From Stratiolaelaps scimitus (lineage: Eukaryota; Arthropoda; Arachnida; Mesostigmata; Laelapidae), in NCBI GenBank assembly GCA_019614645.1, contig JABWDB010000001.1, positions 1,178,001 to 1,242,000 of the forward strand: DNA of 64,000 nucleotides, in the 5' to 3' direction. The translations under genes were made by a program, and so were the position numbers. Shown piece by piece: positions 13,245 through 20,987 of this stretch. The notes beneath the pieces are model-generated. The model ran no database searches. It saw nothing but the letters and a program-made list of their open reading frames with translations, and was not told where the DNA came from. Positions within the stretch are counted from its first letter, which is position 1; the number at the start of each line of letters is the position of its first letter.

Positions 13245-13850
13245 AACAATAATTAGGAATGCTTTGGGGGGATTAGTTCGGGACTGAGGCTGTCATTGTC
13301 CCGAGGAAGGCAATGGCATTGCCTCTCTGCACAGCGAAGTAGAGGCGTTGCAGAAGGAAAGATCCTGCGCGTTTGTTCCCGAAGGCGCGGATAAGCCTAT
13401 GGTAGACCCTCCCCCAGAAGTTGGGGGGCCGTGCCCACCTACGGTTTCAAAGGCAAGGGGGGAAATGGGTGGGTTGCCTGGAGTGCGGCGTACTTCCGTA
13501 GCTTGGCCCGTTCCGCACGCGCTACCGCGTAACTGGGGGTGGTTGCACAATGGCTGACACAAGAAAGTGCTTGAGTGTCAACCACCGTGCCGTTCCAACG
13601 AGGTGCTGGCCTCGGTGGAACAGGATGAGAGTGAGGCAGTCAGGGCGGCGCCCGTGGGTAGATTCGAGGCCCTGCGGCTCCCTTGTGCAAGGGACACCGG
13701 CGGAGCGGAGGGCCCTCACGAGCGTGTCATTAAGCATCGTGTGATGCGGCTGGCCTCCGGCGCTGCGCTCGCGCGACAGTCCGTGGTGATCATTCGTCGC
13801 GACAGCATCCCCGCAACGGTCACAGCTGTGGGTCGCAACCACAGTGAGTT
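13245..13850 (-). pseudogene. Decayed non-LTR retroelement 3' fragment (C-terminal domain)
   Basis: On the minus strand the upstream part encodes CDRCGDAVATNDHHGLS followed by an RSAGG...LND region, then RRPDCLTL, and after further sequence PLAFETVGGHGPP. This order (Cys/His zinc-knuckle-like motif, RPD motif, then an ETxGxxGP segment) matches a C-terminal region I recall from reverse-transcriptase proteins of many invertebrate retroelements. The piece is frameshifted and lacks the RT domain. Its 3' side (13245-13480) is clearly similar to the copy at 28.56-28.81 kb, including a shared CCTAATTATTGT-type end. Family placement is from memory of the motif set and needs a search. Confidence 0.65.
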
Positions 13851-15560
13851 ATGGGTTTTCATCCACATACCTCTCACACTTCGTCTCGATGAAGTTCGGC
13901 ATCGGCAGCCTTTCTTTCTTAAAGCTATTTACTGCAGAACATATTGAGCCAAGAGCATAAGGTCCCCCTAGCTGAGACACAGGCGATTCATGCATGGAGC
14001 ATGTAGGCAATTCTTAGCCAAGGGGGTTACAAAGACACAAAAAAACCAACCCATCCAACAGCGTACTGTCCAAATGTAAATGCTACGAAAGAGGCCATAT
14101 CAGCCTAGCCTCCTCCTCTTGCATTATTGAGTTCATATATTGAAACATAAAGGCTCGGACAAAGGCTATCGGGGCAACAGTGACCATAATCAATTTGAGT
14201 CGCATGTAGTTATTTAATCTCGCAGAGTGGGCGATTGGATTGGAATTTCCGCCCATTCGATATTTCTTTGCATTTCTCCGTGTTATGGCGGGGTTAACAC
14301 TAGAAGAAAATCCACGCTACCCTGAGGGAATGACAAGAGGGTAAAATGTCCATGTCAATCTTTCCTCGAGCAATCAGCCAGCGAGTCTTGCTACATTTCA
14401 AGGCCGTGACAATTTGTTGGTCGTGTATTTTCCGTTACTTATGGTAACTGGCGGGACTCAGTCGTCTCGTTCGATTTGGATAGAATTCGTGATAAGCCGA
14501 AGTTTCATATGCTGACTTTTTAGGATTTTGCGTTGTGAAATAACTGCGGATAGTCGATACAATTGCTGGTGTACCAACTTTATTACGATTATCACTCTGT
14601 GCACGACGTCATACGAACATTGATAGCTTTCAATCTCGTGCGGCGCGATGTTGCGGTGCATCCAGTTCTCGAAGCAGGATCTTGCACATCGCGTTTAATA
14701 CGTCATGCAACAGAAGGTCTAAGTCAAGCCCCGAAGCTAGACCGCCCAAGCAAGTATAGATTCAATCAACACTCTGGTTCTGTTCAGGTGTAAATCCTAC
14801 GGGGCAGAGGCAATATTAATATATTAATGCATATCTCAACAAATGGGATTTTCGGAATCGGTGCCATCTCGCACAATCTCTGATTCCAGTCTTTCTTGTT
14901 TGTTTCTTCTTAGGAGGTTCCTTCTACTGCAATTCAACCGTTAAGACTACCGATATTGGCTGCAAGCTTGTTTGCTCCTCAGCTCCGTGCAGGGCCAATG
15001 TTTCTCCTCAACGTTCAACCCAGCTTAGTTTGAAATATGGAATCCAGTTCTTAATTACACGATTGCGAAAACGAAGCTCACAGCCTTGGAATAATGCACC
15101 AGCGCCTCGGTTGTCCAGCCAACGTCTATTCTACCGCCCTGACGATTTCCGTTTTGTGACAGATCCGACTTGTCCTCTATGCTGTCCGATCATCCGATTT
15201 TGGTAGCAGCTACTAGTGCCAGAAGCGCGATACAACGTTATAGCTCATATCTATCAAGGGAACAATCGATCGATGTATGTTTGAATAAACTTTATTTATT
15301 ATTCACGATCGATCGATGCAAACTAAATCGATTACCGATTCTATCGTAGGCAGATTAACAGCACTGTGCTGTATTCAACATTCCGATTTTATGCCCCCCT
15401 CCCAACCCCGCAATTTATAGCTTATGAAACTATAATCGCTGGAAACGTTGCTTTGATCGGACTGATGAGCGCTGTCTTCAATAGGCGCCTGCGATGCTGC
15501 CACGGAACTGACCAGGTCAGCGCATCTATCTCCGGGTGACGACGAGCAGTGCGAACAACA
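13851..15560. other. Intergenic stretch upstream of the 15.5-kb gene
   Basis: No coding region recognised. A pair of ATCGATCGATG motifs in direct order (about 15264-15275 and 15308-15318) flanks an AATAAACTTTATTTATT segment. The last few hundred bases presumably include the promoter and 5' UTR of the gene starting at 15561, but I see no clear TATA box. Confidence 0.45.
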
Positions 15561-18060
15561 ATGGGTACCGCTGACACGTCGGTACGGCGAAGAGAGTGGC
15601 GTCTGCGTCGAATCGACGAAGATAATGCAAGGGCAGCACAGGCTGCGGTCGCCGCTGCCGACGAGGCGGCAGCCGAGGAGGAGGCCCTGTTTGAGAGACG
15701 GAACCTTCAGCCGGAGTATGCCATCGCCGATATGAAGTCGCAGTTGATCTGGTTAATCTATTCGGCGTGCATAGCTCTGGTGATCGCTTTGATCCTCTTC
15801 TTAGCATTGGGCTTTCTGACGAACAATCCCCTGTTCTCGCAGGAGCCCCCTGTCGCGCGGATGCACGAGTATGACAAGCTGTACAGGGATGCATACAATC
15901 AAGCGTAAGCTATCCCGCTCTTGTTCGCCGTTCATACCACTTTGCTTTTCAGGTATCAAACGCTAGCAGTAGAATCGGCTTTGTGTCGGATTTTGCCATT
16001 TTAACCATGCCTGCACATGACTATGGTCGACGCTCTAGCATTGCCATAATTTCAGACCGAACGTGTCTTACTACGTGTACTTAATAATCATGCCTTGATT
16101 GTTTTAAAATTCGGCTTTCGATCTGTTTGTGTGCGTTTCTTTACTAAACCGATCTACTGCGTGCGTCAGTCTAAACCGATCTACTGCGTGCGTCAGTAGA
16201 TCAGTTTAGTGAGGAACTAATACTTCTGTCAATAATCATTCCTGGTGCGCGCATGATGTCCAATAATTAGAGTAACAGCAAATACAGGAAAGCCAGGACC
16301 AGTACCCATCAAATTTGTGTAAGAGTTTAATTGGACTGTCGTAGATGTCGCGTTACTGAGTAACGCGACGTGTGAGACTGTTCAGTCTTATCAGACTTCG
16401 GCACTTCACGTACTCACGCTTTAGTGTTGTCCTTATCTAGGATGCGCCTCAGCGGTTTCGACCAGTTCCGCCATTACCTGTTAGGTCGTCCGTCGACATC
16501 AAACTCGGAGTGCTTCGACCTCACCTCGGTCGTCTGTGAGCCTTTCCTCATCGCTCTACCCCATATGACCTATAGGGAATTCATTCGTAACAATGATAAG
16601 GTATTTTCTAAGCCGATGCCAAAACCCGCGCCTCCCAAGTGCTTTTGGGATTGGCAGATCATATACACACCCTTTGACGACGTTCCGTTTCCGCATCAAT
16701 TTAGAGGTAAGCAGTGGGACAGCTTTTCTGAATGCATCGAATTTGTTCGCGCTGAGAGAAACATCCGCCTTCGCAAGGCGCGTCGTCACGACCTCGGCCA
16801 ATGGTCTACGCCACCGAAATTCAACACCAAATCTGCATCCCTTCTGACCATTGGCATTTGCAGGTCGGTTGAGCTGGTCAGTATGCTTGCCCCCTTACCT
16901 GTGCCCTTGCCCATGTCGGGACGAAACAAATGTGTAGAGATCGATTAAAATACGAAATGAGTATCATTATAATTAGGAGTGTGTCATTCCATTTACGAAT
17001 TACGGAATTGCCCAACGATTATTCGATAACATTCCTTGACACAATCGATCGAAGAGCAAGCGGCCTCCTTTACCATAATTTATTCATGATATATAACGAT
17101 TTCGTATGACCGCATCACATAAAGCTATTCTACATTTTTTTTACTAGGATTAGCAACACGCAGGGATTCATGGAGCGTCTAGATCTCCTCCGCGAGCTGT
17201 GTCTCATAGGGTGCGGCGAACTCGTATCGTCAAGTGACATCGACTGGAGTATCCTGTGTGACACCTTGCACATGTTGACGCCTGAGATTCAAGCCTTTCA
17301 TCGATGCGAATGGCGAAATATCTCCGAAACAAAGTGTCGCCATGTATTGTCCATGGCCATTGACATCTGTAGGTGAGTATACCACTATAGATCCGAGCGA
17401 TATTACATTGGTTCAGTTGCTATCTATTTTGTCACGAGTGTCGCTGCCCAAGCAACGAACGTACGAAGGCGGATGTTTCTCTCCGCGCGAACAAATTCGA
17501 TGAAGCATTCAGAAAAGCTGCCGCGCTGCTTACCACTAAACTGATGCGGAAACGGGACATCGTCAAAGGGTGTGTATATGATCTGCCAATCCCAAAAGCA
17601 CTACCCGATGCACTCAGGTTTTGACTCGTGGTGTATGAATGACTACGTGCTTGTTGTCTTGTTGATGGCGGCCTTCTTCAAAAGACCTCTATATGCTATC
17701 TGGTTTGCTCCGTAGAGCGCACGTACAATTTTACGAAGATAGAATCTATAGGTAACAAGGGATTTCGGTTTAACACCATGCAATGATTGTGCGACAACTA
17801 AATCTCTGGCTTGAATTTCCATTGATGATATCAGAAGTGTTACTAAACATCACGAGTCGCATGGAAACGTTACTAAACATCACGAGTCGCATGGAAACTC
17901 AACGCGCGCTCCGTCAAACGCAACGCGCGCTCCGAGACTACTGACGGAGAGCGCTGCTCACGTCGTAAGCACAGTAACAACGGATGCAACAACAGATACA
18001 GAAACACAAACTGAAAACACAGGACCAGACGGTGATTCGACTCAGTCCGACTCAGTCTGA
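15561..18060 (+). CDS. Predicted type II membrane protein, Cys-rich ectodomain (4 exons)
   Basis: My model joins exons 15561-15904, 16441-16863, 17148-17372 and 17835-18060 (TGA at 18058-18060). Junctions are GC|GTAAGC, TTATCTAG|G, CAG|GTCGGT, TTTACTAG|G, TAG|GTGAGT and ATATCAG|A. All three introns are phase 2, and the joined length is exactly 406 codons. The start ATG sits in CAACAATGG. Residues 1-60 are cytosolic-like, with a basic start and an Ala/Glu-rich probable coiled coil (about 18-47). A transmembrane segment covers about 61-86. The rest would be extracellular: Cys-rich (CFDLTSVVCEPF, KCFWDW, LCLIGCGEL), then a Thr/Ser-rich tail with two copies of VTKHHESHGN. Sequons NIS, NVT, NST and NAT all fall outside the membrane, as expected. 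I do not recognise the family. Weak points are the poor exon-2 donor, the modest last acceptor and possible missed exons. A read-through or alternative splice after exon 1 would give a short form. Confidence 0.6.
16144..16209. repeat. 27-bp direct repeat with hairpin in intron 1
   Basis: CTAAACCGATCTACTGCGTG and the next seven bases occur twice in tandem (16144-16170 and 16171-16197). The second copy continues into CAGTAGATCAGTTTAG, which pairs with its own start to give a 16-bp stem with one mismatch (16171-16209). It lies within the predicted first intron of the 15.5-kb gene. Confidence 0.7.
16347..16369. repeat. Perfect 10-bp stem, 3-base loop
   Basis: GTCGCGTTAC, TGA, GTAACGCGAC form a perfect short hairpin about 70 bases upstream of the predicted exon-2 acceptor (16440). 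It could affect branch-site or acceptor accessibility, but this is only a positional inference. Confidence 0.6.
17464..17627 (-). pseudogene. Inverted partial copy of exon 2
   Basis: The reverse complement of 17464-17602 aligns to 16638-16773 of exon 2 with eight substitutions and one 3-base insertion, about 94% identity by hand. Weaker similarity continues out to about 17627. Six of the eight substitutions fall at third codon positions of the exon-2 reading frame, and the insertion keeps frame, so the duplicated ancestor was probably coding in that frame. This copy has an in-frame TAG just before its CFWDWQIIYTPFDDVPF segment, so it is probably not translated. It lies in the predicted third intron, about 0.7 kb from its partner, in the opposite orientation. 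Confidence 0.8.
17839..17934 (+). repeat. In-frame coding tandem repeats (last exon)
   Basis: A 30-bp unit starting GTTACTAAACATCACGAGTC is repeated twice exactly (17839-17868, 17869-17898). It is followed by two copies of a CAACGCGCGCTCCG-containing unit. Unit lengths and phase preserve the reading frame, giving VTKHHESHGN twice and then STRAPSNATRAP. Each unit adds or borders an N-glycosylation sequon. Confidence 0.75.
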
Positions 18061-18261
18061 CGTGGCTGCCTGGCTGGATATCGTGATTCCACCGTGGACA
18101 ATCAACCGGAAGATCTGAAGGAGCTAATCGTGTTTCGAGGTAGCGCTCGCATCTAAACGAAAATCGTTGAGGTGCCACCAAAAGGCGACGAAAGGGAATT
18201 AAGCGTTAGGCGACACTTGCGAAAGTATCAGTTGTCAAAAGTCTTATTAACTATTGAGAAT

Positions 18262-18995
18262 ATTATCATGATATATTAATAATACAAATGTTAACAATTA
18301 GCGTTAATAGTAATATCATAATATTAATAATACAAATGTTAACAATTAGCCTTAATAGTAATATCATAATATTAATAATACAAATGTTAACAATTAGCGT
18401 TAATAGTAATATCATAATATTAATAATACAAATGTTAACAATTAGCGTTAATAGTAATATCATAATATTAATAATACAAATGTTAACAATTAGCGTTAAT
18501 AGTAATATCATAATATTAATAATACAAATGCTAACAATTATCGTTAATAGTAATATCATAATATTAATAATACAAATGCTAACAATTATCGTTAATAGTA
18601 ATATCATAATATTAATAATACAAATGCTAACAATTATCGTTAATAGTAATATCATAATATTAATAATACAAATGCTAACAATTATCGTTAATAATAATAT
18701 CATAATATTAATAATACAAATATCAACAATTATCGTTAATAATAATATCATAATATTAATAATACAAATATCATCATAATATTAATAATACAAATGCTAA
18801 CAATTATCGTTAATAGTAATATCATAATATTAATAATACAAATGCTAACAATTATCGTTAATAATAATATCATAATATTAATAATACAAATATCAACAAT
18901 TATCGTTAATAACATCATAATATTAGTAATACAAATATCAACAAATTATCGTTAATAACATCATAATATTAGTAATACAAATATCAACAAATTAT
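18262..18995. repeat. 48-bp AT-rich minisatellite
   Basis: About 14-15 tandem copies of a 48-bp unit beginning ATCATAATATTAATAATACA. Variants differ at a few sites (GTTAACA/GCTAACA, TTAGCG/TTATCG), with shortened copies at about 18771-18786 and at the 3' end. Because 48 is a multiple of three and the unit lacks stops in some frames, both strands show about 160-codon open frames made of 16-residue repeats. I take these as artefacts. It starts about 200 bases after the predicted stop codon of the 15.5-kb gene, so it may lie in or near that gene's 3' UTR. Confidence 0.9.
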
Positions 18996-19207
18996 CATAA
19001 AACGATGTGCGGAAATGATTCATGAAATCGTATCGTGTAAATATGTAATGGAGCGAGTGACGCTTAATGATCTTAACATGCAGACAGAACACGAGAGGGC
19101 GGCCATTACAGTGAATTAGGCGGCCAATTGAACATCGAAATTGTTTGCTCGCTCTCGTTTTATTATTTAGTAGCAAAAATGTATATATTTCTAGTATTTA
19201 TATAAAA

Positions 19208-19358
19208 TGTCCTGGTAAAAATCCGACTTCCCAATAAAATAACATACATTGTGATAAACGTAGTTGGGACATAATAAATTGTCCTGGTATTTATTAAGAA
19301 TCCGACTTCCCAAGAAAATAGCATACATTGTGATAAGCGTAGTTAGGACATAATAAAT
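19208..19358. repeat. Imperfect tandem duplication (about 72-79 bp unit)
   Basis: Two copies (19208-19279 and 19280-19358) start TGTCCTGGTA and share ATCCGACTTCCCAA, CATACATTGTGATAA and GACATAATAAAT. The second copy carries a short insertion after its first ten bases. No coding potential is seen. Confidence 0.8.
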
Positions 19359-19703
19359 CGAAGGATGTTGTATCATACAAGTGAATGACATGAATATTCA
19401 TATTGTGCAGAAAAAATAAAGCACTTCATTATCCATTTATCCATTATTTATTCTGCTCGAAGCCGTTCTCTTTAGTACTGAACCCTCAAGCAGTCGTGAT
19501 AGCGTTGTACGGGGGCCAGAGTGGAATCAAGACATAGGGTATGGAAATAAATTGCTGCTACATTTTTCTGAATATCCTATCCTGATTTTCTGATTATCCT
19601 ATAGTGTCCTTAATGTATTGAAGAAACGCAATTTTGTAGCCTTGCGGGTAGGAAGCGAAGCCGGGTCTAGTGCATTTGTGAACCTTACCAGAGTATATAT
19701 GTA

Positions 19704-20987
19704 TTAGGCAGTCCCAAGCAAACTGTCGCGCCTTTCGGATGTCGCACAGCCCGAACTACGCTACGCAATGCGTTCATTTTTGGAGTGGGCACGCGGCAGG
19801 AACGTGGCTTCCTTTCGAACACTGAGTGGTTTCGATAAGATCAGAAAGATGGACGCTGCAGCAAAAAGTTCAAATTCCCCCAAAAATCAACGGGAAATCA
19901 TCAAGTTTTTGTTTCTAAAAGGACAACCTCCACCTGAAATCCATCGACAATTAGTGAACGCGTACGGCAGTTCTGCCTTATGCCTGCGAACGGTGCAAAA
20001 TTGGTGCAAGCGATTTAACAGTGGGGATATGGACACCGATGACCATCGAGGTGGGGACCACAAATCAGGTGCAACAAGGGACGAACGGATTGAAAGAATC
20101 AAGGCAGGTTTTGAGCAAACTAGAGCTTGGTCCACGGGGTCTTTGTCGGCTGAAACTTTGATTCTTCGGACGACGTGTTATAGAATTATCACCAATATAC
20201 TGAAGAAGAAGAAAATCAATGAAAAATGGGTTCCCCATAAACTGAGTGCTGACCAAATGAAAATGCGTGTGGAGTGTTCGACATCTAATTTGAATACTTA
20301 TACGCAACAAACCAGTCGCTTAGAGCACACCGTGTCGATAGACGAGACATGGGTTAGCCTGCATAGACCCCCTGAGAAGGACCAAGCAAAACAGTGGCTC
20401 CGACAAGGTGAAGTGGCGGCATCTGTGGCAGTGCCAGATAGATTCGGACGAAAGGTTGTTGATTATACTCGCTCTGGATATCAAGGGTACTTGCTATTAC
20501 GAAATATTAGCGGCAAACGAAAAACTCAATGCTCCCCGATATCTCGACTTTTTGAAGACATTGATGAACAAATGGCGTGGGGACCGAGCACCGAGTGTGG
20601 TTACTCGACGATAATGCAAGACCTCACCGCACTGCTGAAATTAAGGCCTGGATGGAGGGGAACAATATTGAGCGATGGCATCAACCCCCATATTCTCCTG
20701 ATTTAAGCCCATGTGATTATGGTTGTTTCCATGCATTAAAAAGGGCAATAGGTGGGGTTCCATATGCAACCGTCGAGTTACTCACAAAAGCAATAGATAA
20801 CGAAATTATAAATGGAAATGCAAATGGTAAATATTTGGCTATTTCAAAACCCCCAGATCGCTGGAATCGGTGTGTCAATAAAGCTGGAGAGTACCTCTAA
20901 CTCATACCAAAAGAACTTTGTTCTAACTCATTTAGTTCAAAAGTTATTGGCATTTAAAGAGGCGACAGTTTGCTTGGGACTGCCTAA
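19704..20987 (+). mobile_element. Mariner transposon, full length but defective
   Basis: The 1,284-bp element is bounded by perfect 26-bp terminal inverted repeats starting TTAGGCAGTCCCAAGCAAAC (19704-19729; complement at 20962-20987). TA flanks both ends (19702-19703 and 20988-20989), which is the Tc1/mariner target. The internal transposase has the mariner D,D34D triad but is frameshifted (separate entry). Intact ends with a broken gene suggest it could only move if another copy supplied transposase. Confidence 0.95.
19849..20900 (+). pseudogene. Mariner transposase, two frameshifts
   Basis: The likely start is the ATG at 19849. An in-frame upstream ATG exists at 19768, but the homologous N-terminus begins near KNQREIIKFLFLKGQ. 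The first frame carries the DNA-binding half (RTVQNWCKRFNSGDMDTDD) and the first catalytic Asp (SIDETW). The frame changes near 20400, where ALDIKGTCYYEIL follows. It changes again near 20595-20600, where LLDDNARPH and YSPDLSPCDY follow and run to the TAA at 20898-20900. Exactly 34 residues separate the second and third catalytic Asp, the mariner D,D34D spacing. The protein would need all three frames, so this copy is inactive. Confidence 0.92.

Noticed and set aside
13522..13744. Short plus-strand frames over the 13-kb retroelement piece
   Set aside because: The minus-strand reading contains the conserved motifs. The plus frames are its shadow.
16441..16706. Alternative exon-2 donor AGAG|GTAAGC (16707)
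   Set aside because: It matches the consensus better than the chosen donor, but joining it to exon 3 gives a stop within about a dozen codons. The phase-2 chain favours the 16863 donor.
18266..18779. About 160-codon open frames on both strands with 16-residue repeats
   Set aside because: They are the minisatellite read through a 48-bp unit without stops. Both strands are equally open and the product is Ile/Asn repeats.
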